64,000 nucleotides of DNA from Climacteris rufus (lineage: Eukaryota > Chordata > Aves > Passeriformes > Climacteridae), in NCBI GenBank assembly GCA_013398175.1, contig VZRZ01003845.1, forward strand, positions 149,900-213,899, written 5' to 3'. The notes beneath the pieces were generated by a model. It ran no database searches. It saw nothing but the letters and a program-made list of their open reading frames with translations, and was not told where the DNA came from. Positions within the stretch are counted from its first letter, which is position 1. Every line of letters begins with the position of its first letter. Made by a program: the position numbers and the translations under genes. Positions 49,601 through 62,811 of this stretch are shown here, one piece after another.

Positions 49601-52600
49601 TACACAGTCTCCTCTCTGTCTCTGTTCCTTACCATGAGTATCAGTGGAGAAACAGGGAAAGGGACCTGCTCATGACTCTGTTTTTCCTCTTTGTGCTTAC
49701 AGTTTGGTTAGAGTTCACTTTGTCACCCACCCAGCATGTTTAGGTTGTCTCCAAACTATCCTGTAAAAAAACATGCTGCCCCTTGAGCGAGTGGGGAGCT
49801 TTCCTTGGGATGGACAGGGTCTGCTGCAGTTGTGGTTGTTCTGAAAAATACGTGTTGACTGCAGATTTCTTGTGTGGATAGGGATATCAGAATCACTCAA
49901 TATAATTGTTCCTGATTTGTTCCCAACAGTCCCAAGCCAGGTCCCCTCCAAAACAACAGAGTAAGAGGGAGTAGTGTATTGAGATTCTATAATTTGCAGG
50001 AGAGTGCAAATATAGTGAGGAAATCTTACATCTGTAAGAGAAAACTACTTTGTCTTGGATCTGAAAAAAGCTCTTGAGCAGCATTCCTGGCAGTTAGAAG
50101 GGGTTCTCACTTATGCATCTGCTTTCAAGTCCCTTGACACAATCAAAACAGGCCCATTCCTCAGGGTAAGTGAGACTTGGACTATGATGTGCACAGGAAT
50201 GCTCCTCACAGTGTTCTAAATAGCTCCTCTGCTTAGGATGGCACAGTGTTCTGTGGACAGGGGACATCTCTGGCTAAAAAATGCCCTGTCAAGGGGTAAA
50301 GATATGATGCATTGCACAAGCAGAGTCATTCCCACACCTCCCTCCCCCACCCAAACCTGAGAACTACCCATGGAGGTTCCTGTCAGTGTGAGATTTTGGT
50401 TCTGTGAGCTGGTGGTATTTATTTGGCTGCTGTTGCATGATCCTGCAGATCTTGGTGCCATTCCTGGTAGGTGACAGTAACTGTATGAATTCCACTTTGT
50501 GAAAGCCTGGACTGGCTCATGTCTTTTCCAGTTGCCTCATCTGAGAGCACACAGACACCTTCTGTTAGACCAACTGATTATTTATAACTTTTGAATTAGG
50601 CAAACTTTGTCTGAATGCCTGACGTGGCTTTTCATGGTCAAACAAGCCCTTCGGTGAGCGATCAACAAAACTGAAATGAAGGAAGTCAAAATTAATTCTT
50701 TTCCCTTTGGACAGCAATGGTACATCCTTGAGAGATTTCCTCTCCATTCACAGGGTACAAGACTTCCTCTGATGGAGAAGGGCAGGATGTGTCTCTCAAG
50801 AGCTTCCCAGGTCAGTGTCCAAGACACCACCTTTTATGGGATGCACGTTCCTTCTCCTCTACAGAGCTTTCATCCCCTGTGACCATGGAGCTGGGCAGTG
50901 CTCCAGCATCAACTAACTTGGAAGAGTGCAGGAATGGGATTTTCTCTGTCAGGATGGGTATGGGGTCACCAGTGCTCTAATGCAGAGGGTGCCCTCGCTG
51001 TCAGGACTTGTGCCAGGGGAAACCAGCAACTTGGCAGGGCATTGTTCGATGCATGAAGAAAAGAAACAACTCTGCCAGTACAGATTCACTCCTGGGACTA
51101 CCTAACTTCAAAGTATTGTCTCCATTCAAGTCTGATCTTTCCTTGCTCCCCACCCTCTGAGCTGTTCCCTTTACCGTGAGAAAGTGCGGCACGGAAAGTG
51201 CTGGACCACTCTGTTCTCATCTTGCCCTGTGAGCCGGCAATTCTTCAGGGACAGGGAGGGGGAAGGGTGGCATGCCTTTACTGCTCAAAGATAGGGCTTC
51301 ATTACATCACCCTCCCCTTCTGACCACTCCCATATATGAAGCCCTGCTGCCACTCAGCTTCGTGTTTTGGAGTCCCAGCTTCTGGGAACTCTTGAGGAAT
51401 AAGGGGTGAGAGAGCCAGGCAGAAGCGCCTTCTTTTGGTGTCACTGCTGAAGGTGAGCTGCATCCAGGGAGAACAGAGCTTCCGAAGTAGTGAGTAAACA
51501 ACATGATTTTATTTTATCATCTCCGTATTTTGGTTGGATTAGGGTGTCAAATAGAAGAGCTGTTTCTTTCCCTTTGTTGTGCACCTTTTCAGCTCATTAA
51601 TCCTACTTTATGAAAGGGTACCTTTGTTTCACAAGCATTCAGGCTCAGGTTTGAAGAAGTGTTTCTCTCTTACAGGGATTGACAGGACTTGATCTACTGT
51701 GTTGACTTTGGATTCCCTCAGCAAAGGCAGCAGGGTTTCTGTCCAGGCAACCTGAACAGCTGCTGAGTCAGCCCTTAGGGGAGCTGCTGTGGCTTGATGG
51801 GGTCATCAGTACATGAACTGATGACTTCAAGTGGGATTGGGTTTTCTGACAGAGGCTGAGATCAAAGAAAAGAAGCTGTCAGTCCAGTGACCTGGGATCT
51901 CAATCCCATCATTGGGGAAGGCACATCACCTCTGTGTGACCCATCTGACCCTTTGGAGGTACCTGTTCTACCACTCAAGCTCATGTTGGTCTTCACTCCT
52001 TTTTGGGTTGAAAATGTCTGTGGAAAGGTTGGTGCAGGGTCATTGGACTGAGTCTCAGTTTGACCCTGGGTTTGCAGGTAGTGTGAGTAACATGGCTTGC
52101 TGATAAGAGAAGTGCTGTTTTAGCAGCCTGATGCAGGAAAGGCTCCCAAAACAACCAGAGAGGTCAGAGCTACACGAACACTGGAAGGTGGATTTCATGG
52201 GTCCTAAAGATGAGAAATTCTTACTTCAGTCAGTGTTCCTCTGGCAAGTAGTGCTCTTCAGAGAAAGCAAGGTCTAAGAAGTAGGCTGAAATCCATAGAT
52301 CTGGGATACATCTTCTGTCCATGTCATTCTGTGCTCTAAGTGGTAACCTGAGAAATGTAGACCCTGTTGGGACGGGAATTCAAACACTGGCAGATTTCTT
52401 ACCTGGTACCAAAGGGAAAGGCCAGGAGGCAGGTGCAGAGCCAGAAAAGCTGCAGGGACAATGGGATGATGCTGAGGGTGAGTTCCAGAAGCACAATGGA
52501 AGGGCAGTGATGTGGGAGAGAACAGAGCTCCTGAAGCAGGGCAGGCAGAGCACTCAGCACAGCACAGGTCAGGGGATCACTCATGTATGGGGAAACTGGC

Positions 52601-53454
52601 TTGTGAAACAGAAAGAATTGTCCTGAAACAAATCAAGCAGTCTATATTTAATTCTTTGTAAAAAAAATCTGTTGAATTTTCTGAAAGAACTATCAAGGGC
52701 AGCTGTGTTTGTGTGAAAACAGTTTCTGCCTAGGAAAACTAATATTTAGACACATGAAGGACCAGCACAGCACCTGGAAGACTCTGTGCTCATTACCAGA
52801 ACAAACAGAATGTCCCCTCTATTATGAGTGTTTGGAAAACAAAGACCTGCTCCTGCTCCTGGCTGGAGCCCTTCTAACCTGTCAGAGTTGGGCTCTCCAG
52901 GACCATGGCTCTTCTCTCTAATCCAAAACAACGTCCTGGGCTGCATTTCCCAATCTGTCCTCAGCAAACAGGAGTGAGATCAGGAGAGGCAAAGTTATTC
53001 AGACCAGCTCTGTGGTAAAGATACTCTTCCTGTAGAGTCTTGGTTTAACAAAAGCAGGTGAATCTAAGCAGGTAGCTACACATTTTTTTTTCAGTTGGAA
53101 ACAAAACTCTTTTGTAACTTCAGCTGAAGCCTGTGAAACCTCTTCAGTGAATGCAGTCTTGAGTTCATCTATTATATTGTAATCCAGGGGTTTTTGTTGG
53201 TTCCTGCTTCATCCACCCATCCAGATGCTCTACAGTCTATAAAATACATAGTTACCTGCTATGGCAGGTATAACATTACATAAATGTTATTGCTATGGAA
53301 ATAATGTTACATAAACCCTTCTGCAGAGCACCAAGAAAGTCCAAACTTCATCTGTGACCTAAGAGCTTCAATGTGAAGGACAGGTCCAAGTACAGCAGTC
53401 AGGTGAGACTAGGGGAAAACCTCTATCCTTGAGAGAGAGGACATAGTTTATTTT

Positions 53455-53640
53455 TTGACCTTCAGTTTCTCCTTTTCCTCTTCTTTCATCTTTTTTGTCC
53501 TCCTATCTTCATTCACTCATTTTTTCCTCCTTCATTCCCACTTTCTCTGTTTTTCCCTTTCACCAGGTCAGGTTTTCTTCTTTCCCCATGCCATTGCCTC
53601 TTCTTTCCCCCTTTCTGTCTCCCCTTTTATTCCAGGGCAG
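53455..53640. repeat. Pyrimidine-rich low-complexity tract
   Basis: Nearly 190 bases are dominated by TTTCC/TTCTC units on the plus strand, with little G. A polypurine-polypyrimidine tract of this length can arise from decayed microsatellite. No gene is associated with it. Confidence 0.7.
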
Positions 53641-56600
53641 TGAGGTTGAGGGGAAGCCATGTGGGACTGTGTTGCTGAGCTCATTGCTGGCAGCTGGGGA
53701 AAGGCAGATCTGTCAGCTGCAAGAACACAGTCCCTTTGGTGGCCTGGCAGAAAGGCTTTGCAAAGATTAAAGGGCTTTATAAAGCTGGTCAATAAATGGT
53801 ACAGATTGATGTAGGTTTTGGAAACCACAGAGCTTGACATAAAAGTATTGATTAAGACTGAGTCTAGGTAGCAGGAAGATAAAATGGAGTAAAAGTGCTA
53901 ACAGAAGGCAGACCTTGGACAGAGGACAGCCACCCTTTCCTGGAAGGGAGGAGTAGAAGGGTTGCTCCTGCAACAGCAATCAACAACCTTCAACCACCGA
54001 GGAGCCCTGGCAGCTCACACAGCCCTGACCCAGTAGTGCTGCTGCAGCTGCCTCTGGGCTTAGAAGGATATAACCAGAACTGGTTAACCAGTGTGGCTGG
54101 CAAGGAAGGGTTAATTAATCTCTCCAATTACCAGTTATCTTCCATTTGCTCTACCTTTGCCCCAGGGAAGAGTGTGCACCTCTGGGTGATCACGGGAAAA
54201 CAGATCCATGAAATGAAAGCCTGTGGGTTTAGTGGATTGCTCCATTTGAGCAGGTGAATTACAGTGAAAGCAACTCTCATTGGAGGGGAAGGAGGTGTTT
54301 TGGCTGTGGACAAACACCTGCTTGTTTATTTTCAGCTCTGAAAGTCAACTTTTGTGTCCCTGCTGATAGTCAACTTGACCTCTTGCATGCTAGGCAACTT
54401 TTCCAGTTCTTAAAGTACCTTTTCTCTAAGAGACTCCCCTAGTGACTTGTTTTCCAGGGCTTTTTCAGCAGTGATCTCCTTCTTAGGTAGTGTTTAGCTT
54501 AAATTTAAATTGCCTGCTACCCATACAGCTGGTGTTTAACTTCCATTGGTTGTCCTAATCATGGGAGAGTAGAGCAGGGGGTCAAAAAGGGAGCTAGTAT
54601 TTAGTAGGAAGAAGCCTCACGTGCTAATTAGCATCTCTGTGGGCACTCCAGACACTATTTGATTCTCATCTTCAGGTAGTATTGGACTGCAGCATTGCTC
54701 TCTTAGAGGGAAGACTTCCTCATGATAAAAATAGTTAACCTGCCACAAGAGGTAAATCTAGCTAAGCTACAAAATCTTGTAACGGTGTATATTCCAATAA
54801 TGTATCAGGATGTTCAAACATCTGAAATGGAGGACTTGGGTTGCATGTTCTGCCTGAAGGAGTCTGAACAGTAAATGTGGTCTGTGCTCCGTGAGCTCTT
54901 CCTGGTGTTGCTTCATCAAATTCTGATGGAAAAAATCAATAAAGGTGGGGAGTAGGAACAAAAACTTCTCAGAATTGCCTCAGGTTGCCTCATGCTTTTC
55001 AGTATCTGCATGACAAGAGGTATGAAGGCATTGTTTTATATGCTGACAGATGCACTCTGCGTTGCTCAAGTTTCAATGCCATAGCACATGCTTGTTTTTG
55101 GGGAATGTTAAAGATGACCATGCTGTGAACATCACAATTGGAAATAGGTGGCAAACCCTGCAGGAGATTTTTTTTTCTTTATTTGTGATGGGTTGAGAAA
55201 AGCAAGTCAGCAATGCACCTGCATTGAACATGGCATTACTGTTTGAGGTGTGGCTTTGCAGCTTGAAACGTATAAGGCTGAGCTAGAGCAGGGCGCTCTG
55301 TATTAGTGCCTAGACAGAGACACTTGCAATGCGCCAAATACTGTGTACAGCTGAAATAAGGTAGTTGTGCATAGCAGTGTTCACCCTTTGGAACTGCAGG
55401 CACTGACCTCAGGTTTCATAACGTTGTCTGACCCCATCTTCAACTCTGCTTCTGGGTAAGTGAAAGAGTAACTTGCTGAGGAGCATCCGTCTTGTTCCAG
55501 CTCTGGTAGCAAGGTGCCACAGGTGAGACTGTGTTGTCCTTGAAGGAGGACAGACTTTGCCTCGTTTTGCTGGCTCACTGGTACAAAACCTGCCTTTCAG
55601 CAGTGGGGATGAAGTATTACAGCGGGATAATTATGATTTAGAACTCAACTTTCTTACAGTCTTTCCATGTCACCTTGCACTCTCTGAGACCAGTGTGACA
55701 GGGAGACTCTTTTTTGACCTAGAACCACTTCAGGGGCATAGCAACTTTAGAACTATGAAAATATTAATCATAAAACATGGTACCATCACACTTATGGGGT
55801 CAGTAAATTGAGAAAAGGGTTCTGCTCAGTAGACTGCATCTTAAATTCCCATGTTAGCATGTGACAGACTGGAAGTGCAGGTTGATTTGTTTGGGGCAGA
55901 GAGCAGATACCTTTCCATACTGTCTGGTTTTTCAGAGCATAGTTGTGTGCTTCTGTCACAATCTTTTCTGCAGCAGCGTGGGTCTCACATCTATAAATCA
56001 GACACAGTGAGAGTGGTGTGTGTTAACAGCTGAATGTGGCCTGGACTCTGAATGTGTACTTCAGATTGGCCAGTAGAAACAGCAGATACATCAAATCCTT
56101 CTGAGCCTGCAGAATATTTTCTGTGCCAGTACCTGCTTTCCAGAAAGCTTCTGTTTTTTGCTTAAGACTTCTTGGGCAATAGTAGTATAACTGAAGGGAC
56201 TTGTGCTCTTGATGCAATGCCTAGGAAGGGGTGTTTGAAAGTCCTCTTTGAAAGATGGGCACATGCTGTATTCCTTCCAAATGGCTCAAGGCTGAAATGC
56301 TCATGTTTTATAATACTGACCTTTCCACATGTCTGTGTTAAACAGTACTCCATTTTGTGGCTATTATAGAAAAGATTATGTGTTTTTAAGCAGAGGAAAT
56401 ATGGCCCAAAAGCTTTTAATCTTGGAACTAGGCCAAACTCCATTAATGAGTCGGTGTAGTACAGCTACCATCCTTCTGAAGCAAGTGGAGATGTGGTGTA
56501 TCAAAGTTTGGAGTGGGGCAAAGGGACTGAACTGGTTTGGAGTTGAGACATTAACCTCTTGGCTGCTCCCCCTAAGTCCATGTATAGCACCTAATGGTGC

Positions 56601-57440
56601 TGCCTGGCATCCAGGCAGACTTTGCTTCATCCTGTGTTTGCAGAAAGCCTTCTGGCTAAAAGGCAGGCTTAAGGCCTCCTGGGCTTGGATCCTCCCTGTG
56701 CCCACATTTCAGGCAAGCTGTGATATGCTTGTGCTCCATTTTGGATGGGCATTCAGCATTTTTGGATGGGCACTGAGCTGGTGTTCAAAGGGGGTCTGGG
56801 GTTCCTAGCAAGCCATGGACAGAAACAGTGGCACAAGTTTTAGTAGCTGAGTCTGTAGAGTCCAAGGAGAGTTTGTGCAGCTCCTGACCTCGAGTGTGGG
56901 TTCTGCTGGGGTTTGTGCTACACTGTTCAACAGCAGGTGAGCTGCAACCTTGGAGCTGCACCTGTACTTCCAGGCTTGGCACAAACAGACTTGTAGGATT
57001 GTTGCTTTAAATCCTCAGTGAGTTTGAGTGATGGAGGAAATGTTTCTTCAGCCCTGCCTTCCTCCTCTGCCATCCTTCCTGCCAGAGGGTGCTGCTGTGG
57101 GAGCAGGCATGGCACAACAGGCATTACATCTTCTCATTGCAGCTGGAGCATGAATCTGAGCTGAACCTAATGGCAGTTTAAGGTGTTGTGGCTGTGATTG
57201 CTGAAGGGGAGGTGTGTGAGCTGATCAGGTGCCCTTGCACTGCTGGCAGCTGCCCACACCTGGCAGAGAGGTTACTCCCACCAAGTGTCATCACAGCTGA
57301 GACTGGCTGTGTCTGGGTTTAAGCTGAAGGTACAGACACAAATCCAGTCTCTCTGAACACAAGGGTTTAGGCAAGAGTGCTGTGAGGGTACCTGACCATG
57401 TGGAGACAGCAGCACTTCTACTTAAGATGACCATGTATGT

Positions 57441-57688
57441 AGAATCACAGGACGATTTAGGCTGGAAAAGACCTTTAGGGTCATTGAGCCCAACCATTAA
57501 CCCAGCACTGCCAAATCACCATTAAACCATGTCCCCAAGTGCCACATCTACATGTCTTTTAAATCCCTCCACAGGTGGTGGCTCCACCACTTTTCAGGGC
57601 AGCCCATTCCAATGCCTGACCGCCCTTTCAGTGAAGAAATTTTTCCCAACATCCAATCTAAACCTTCCCTGGTGCAACCTGAGTCCAT
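57441..57688 (-). mobile_element. CR1 LINE 3' end, minus strand
   Basis: The plus strand reads agaatcacaggacgattta, then ggctggaaaagacctttagg, and continues through tcattgagcccaaccatta to gtgaagaaatttttcccaac. This is the reverse complement of the avian CR1 3' UTR in order and without a large internal gap. The similarity fades after ggtgcaacctgag. The copy is a typical 5'-truncated insertion of about 250 bp without coding sequence. Confidence 0.92.
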
Positions 57689-60600
57689 TATATTTGCTTA
57701 ATCAGATCTTCAGAGCTAGCAGTGAGGTGAGGAAAAACATTTGTACCATGTAGTAACCAAATCCAGGAACACAGAATGATTCTGCTGTTGATAAATAATC
57801 CTTGTGGATCCTAAAATATGCATTTTAAAAGGTGTGTGCTCTTGACTCTTCACCTAGTCAATGATTACTTATGCATTCCTCTGGTACTGTGAATTCAAAC
57901 ATAATGAGTTTCAATGGGTTAATCTCTGTGAACAGAGCAGTACAAATACCAAATAGTATGGTAAGAGCTTTGGAGAGCTTTTAAGGGAAGATAAGTGGTT
58001 ACTGCTACTGCTACAAGGATGTTTTCCCCCTAGAAAAGGGTTCACCTCCTGAGAAAAGACATTCAGAGGAGATCAGTACACACATCTGTGCAAAAGGACA
58101 GGACCAACTTGCAGATACTCTTGAGAGGTAAGGGGGAAATAGGAATTACCTTCTTTAAGCCATTCCCCTCAACCTGAAAGTGCAGTGTGGGATTTCTTAT
58201 TCAACAGAATATGTGACAGTGTGACTTTTGTAATAAGCAGATGACTGCTTGCCAAAAGAGAATGATAGGACCTGACCAACCAGTCTGAATAAGCTCAGGT
58301 CTAATAAGCAACTTCTAGTTTAATGCAAAAGAGCACCTGAAAATATGTTTTGCAACAGCTGGGAGAACTGAGCTCTTTTGATGAAGCATTTTGACCTTAA
58401 ACTGGGAGTGACTGTACCAATAATGTTTTTCATGGGTTTATAAAACTTCAGTAACTTGTGGTTTTGAGATTGAGTTCGTCAGTTGTGGATTTCTGGGAGG
58501 TCCTCAACTAGGAAACACTGTGAAAGCCATGTGAAATGGGGAATTCTGCATTTATTCCACCTTTCTGCCTTTTTTTTTAACTTCATAGTTTATGCTAAGT
58601 GTCTTAAAATAAAAAAAAATGTTGGATTTGATGCTAAAATTTCTGGAAAACATGAAAGATTTTTGAGGGAAAAGTTGCTTCAAGAGGAAATTATTGTCTC
58701 TCAGTGAAATCAGAGTTTGCTCTACATTGGGCAGAATATTACATGCTATTAGGCTTCAGAAAAGCCAGTGCCTGTGGAGGAGGCACAAACTATGATCACA
58801 AGAGCTCTCTTTGGATCACAACAGCTCTCCTTGAGCAGCACCTGAGACCCAGATGAGCAGCTGCTTCATTCAGGGACTTTGTGCTCAGCTCTATTGAGGG
58901 TTGATCATCTCAGCAATAAGTAGGGACCACTGATCCCCCCAGAGGCCTTTCTCCTGAAGATTGCAGTGCATCCACACGAGCCTGCAGTGCTGGGATTGAC
59001 AAAGAGGGGGGTGCTGGCTGCTGGACAGGAACCAGCACAGAGGCACTGTCTGTGAGGACAGCTTTTGACTGAGTGGAGTTCCTGTGTTTCTCCAGGGACT
59101 GCTCTGTCCTCCTGCTCCAAGTGGGACCTGTGCCTGGGTCTGAACTTGGAAGCTTCTTTGGGCTTCTTCATGGCTTGGCTGAAGCCTTCTTTAGTTCCCT
59201 TATCACTGGTGGAGTTGAAGACTAAGTAAGACTTCAATTTAAATATCTCATGATGGAACGTCACCGTTTGTCACATAATGTGAGAGCATTTGTCACATAG
59301 TGCAAGAGCCTGTGTCCTGTGACAAGAGTCCAGGTGTCCAGACTACCCTTGCATGTCATGTGCTGCCTGGGGGAGTAAGGATGGATGTCTCAAAGCTGAT
59401 GGCCAAGTAGTGGCTGCTGGGCTGGGAGTGGGAGGATAGAGAATTCTCAGGAGTGGGTGCTGAGGTATGAAGTTGTTGCAAGATGGGTTTAAAGCAGAAA
59501 CCTGTTGGGTTAAAGTTTGTGGTTAAAGTTTTAGGTGTTGTCAAGTGGCTTCTTCCGTCAGTACTTCATTTGGGAACAAGCCAGTGCATGACCATACCTC
59601 TAGCCCTTTGTCATCCTCTGGTATCCTGCTCTTCATTCCCCACTGCTTTCTGGCTGGTGCATCTCTTTCTGCTCTTCCAGTTTACCTTATGCTTTCCCTG
59701 ACCATGGCAGATTCCTCATCTGTACAGAACACCACAGCCCTCTTGGCAGAGATATCAGAGCCTGCATCCCCTGCCTGACAGTAACTAGCAACCCCCTGTT
59801 GCACTGGGGTTCTTTTAGTTCAAACCCAGTGTGATGTTTAAATAAGGTTGTGCATGTTGTGACACATCTGAATACAGCTCAATGGGGCTGCTTGTACAAG
59901 CATAACTCTGCTACTTGCTGGTCCTCCCCCCCTCTCTAATGTAAATTAAGGCAATGGGGCTGCATTTTGAATTCCATGGCTAGGACTGGCTGTTGGACCT
60001 TTTTAACAGTGAGAAATAATTGTATTGCTTTTAATTGCTTTATAGCCACTCTCTCCTAGAGACCTCTTGCTGCTGCCAAAGCATGCTGTGACTGAAGCCA
60101 AGCTTCCAAACAGCTGGATTTGGCAGAGATGTGGAGGTTAAAGCCAGCCTCAGCAGACAATAGCTGGGCAGCCAGCTCAGGTGGTGGCCTGCAGCTGCTG
60201 CTCCACTCCGAACAATAAATCATAATGGGCACTCAACTCAGAGCCAAGGTTCAGACAGACCATTGGTGCACAGACTCAGCTGTTCCTGCACCGTGCCTGC
60301 CCAGGGCACAAGGGTGACTATGGAGAGGTGGGTTAGACACCCAGGTTCCTGGTCCCTCTCCTGGTTTCTGTACCTCAAACCAAATGCACAGGCAGCTCTG
60401 CTGTGCCACAGTGGGGAAGGCAGTAGGGGCTGTGCTTCCCTCTAGGGTCAGGCCTGAGATGGTTAAGGAGCTTATGGGAGTTGAGCTGGCAGTAAAGGTG
60501 GAGAGGATTATCCTCAGCTGGGTTTGTTCTCTGTACTGCTGAAGAAGAGAAAGCTGCACTCTGAAGCTCGTACATCTGCTGCTTCCTGAGCGGGATCAGT

Positions 60601-62647
60601 GTGCCAGATTGCACAGATTCACCTTTACTGAGAGCATTTGCTCAGGTTGCAGAGGCCCAGCCCCGAGCCCAGTGTGGTGCCACAGTGCAGCACAGGGCAG
60701 TGCCCAGCAGTCAGTGTCTCTGCAGGGCAGTCTGTGTGTGTTCCTGCCCAGTGGTGCACATCTTATCCTCACCCCTGACAGGCTGGGAGCTGTGCCTGGC
60801 TTGTATGAAGTTGGTTGGAGGGCCCTTTTCAAGGTCTGTGCACTCACCAAGCAGCAGGACACTCAGCATGGAGCTCTTACAGGTCTAGGGAACGCTCACA
60901 AGTGTGATCCCATTCCAGGAGGCAAGTGAGGAGTAAGAGCAGAGGTAGTACCTGAGATTTCCCTTTCTTCTCTCCTGCTGTCAGAGTAACCTGCCTGGTG
61001 AGGCAGTAAATCTCTCCAGGAGCCCAGCAGTGAGAGAACCAGCAGAGCCCAGCCAGGAGCCCATGGGTTAAGTCAGCACTACAGGGCTTGAGTCAGCCTG
61101 GGCTTGCAGGACAGCCCAGCACAGAGCAGCCTTCAGACCAAACAAAGTACCTTCTGCCGAGCTGGGGCACAGATAAAAGATCCCATGGCATTTCTTGTGA
61201 AGCCTGGAGGAGACTGCCAGTGCTGAAGCTGAAATCTCTCTGCCAACAAACAAAACTGTCTTTAAACTCTGAGGCTGTGTGTGAGCTATTGTTGGGGACA
61301 TAATGGCTTCTCTGTTTCCCTGCACAGTCATTGCTCTGCAAACACACCACTGGTCTCTTTTAAAAGTAGTTGAGTGTAAATTAAGTTCTAGAACCTGGAA
61401 AGAGGTTTCATCCATTTACTTTTACTGCCCTCAGTTGACATTTGTTTACAGAACAGCACATACAGTAGATTTACACCCTGGTGTGAGCTGCTTTACCTGG
61501 ATGGAGATGGGCGTCTTTAGTGCTCAGACTGAGACTTACAGATACAGGGCTTGGCTAGCTAATGTGTATCTCCTGGTTTAAGGCAGGGGTGAGGCTGGGG
61601 GGGCCCGGCTTGCTAATCACCCCCCTCTGAGAAAAGTTTTGGTTTGGCTGGCCTGGCGTGTTTCCTCTAGTTAGCTCAGTGCTGGCACACTCACTGCTGC
61701 CTAATCCTGCGTGTGTGGCTGCTGCAAGGCACCGAGTGCTGCTCTGGCTGCTGGAGTTCACTCTGCTTTGGGCTGCTGAACATCCACAGTGGGATTGGTG
61801 CTTACATTCCTTGCCACAATTCCATAGACTGGATTTTCTCTGAGGATGGCAGATGCTTTGGTAAGGTAAAGGGCATCTCGGCTATTGCGCAAATACTGAG
61901 GCTGCGGTGCAGCCAAAGCTGCCCTGCATAGTGGGAAGGTGGTTCCTGAAAGCAGTATGATTAATTTAGGTTTGTTTTGCTGGAACAATCCTGTAATGGG
62001 AAAGGAAATGGGTCAAAGAGTAGCTGTTCAAGCTGTATTTGATGAACTGCCAGTCCCACCACCAAAGTGACAGTGACTCTCGGCAGCTCTCGACTCATCT
62101 GGGTGTGTATCCAGAGAGCTCCTTGGCATGCTGTGCTCACTCTCATGGGAGCTGTAACCCTGTGCACCCTGAGAACAGCTGTGTGCAGGACCTGGAAACC
62201 TGAGCACTGGTCATTGCTCTCTGGAAGTGTCCAGCTCTTTGGGAAGGTGCTCTGGCAAAGGGCCCCAGACAGGAGCGGATGCTGTGCTCACACCGGGCTG
62301 AGCCAAACAGCTTTGGCCAAGGTTGCTTCCTAATGACTAAGATGTGTTTTGCTCTGCTCCTTGACAACCTTCTAGACAGAGACTCCTCCACAGACATGGT
62401 ATTTAAAAGCAGATTATATGACATTAAATTTTTTTTAAAGCTTTCCTCTGAAGATGATGTCAGTCATGACTAACACTCTGTTCTGCTCCTTGGATTTCCC
62501 TTCTCACCTATGAATCTGCAGCTTTTTCAGCCTATGATGTTACGTACCTGGTGCAAGGCACGTTCTTGCCCAAGTGATATTTGCTGGTTTGAGGATAAGA
62601 AAGGAGGTGGCAGCAGGGCTGATAATCCTGTCTCTTCCCACAGGAAG

Positions 62648-62811
62648 ATGAAGACACGCTCTGTGGTGGTCACAGTCGTGGCCGTAGCCCTGCTGGGGCT
62701 CATCTTGTTCCTGGGGCTCTTCTTCGGGCTGCGCTCGGGCTCAGGGGACACACACACGTACAAGAGGGCGGCCGTGGCCACCGACGCGGGGCCCTGCTCA
62801 ATCGTTGGAAG
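62648..62811 (+). CDS. GGT1: GGT1 coding exon 1 (residues 1-54 plus two bases)
   Basis: The acceptor ctcttcccacag ends at 62643 and only four bases (gaag) precede the ATG at 62648, so the 5' UTR lies on upstream exons. The exon encodes the cytosolic start, the membrane anchor and a stem with a conserved Cys50. It ends atcgttggaag before the donor GT at 62812-62813. The intron start remains open for a few codons and then meets TGA. Confidence 0.93.

Larger units (their letters stand above)
35066..62643. other. Region between LRRC75B and GGT1 without recognised coding genes
   Basis: About 27.5 kb separate the two divergent genes. I recognise no protein-coding exon. The stretch holds an ancient CR1/L3-like element (37545-37995), AT-rich enhancer-like blocks (38685-38815, 39495-39610, 45575-45735), a CpG-rich island with donors (42900-43460), a short TA repeat (46216), a 302-codon open frame (45746-46654), a pyrimidine tract (53455-53640) and a CR1 end (57441-57688). 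Because the GGT1 start-codon exon opens at a splice acceptor, some of this must be GGT1 5' leader exons and intron. Confidence 0.7.

Noticed and set aside
56881..56936. Candidate 56-nt exon (acceptor gtttgtgcag, donor agcag|gtgagc)
   Set aside because: The donor is good but the acceptor lacks a pyrimidine tract; many equally good isolated donors occur in this interval, so it cannot be singled out.
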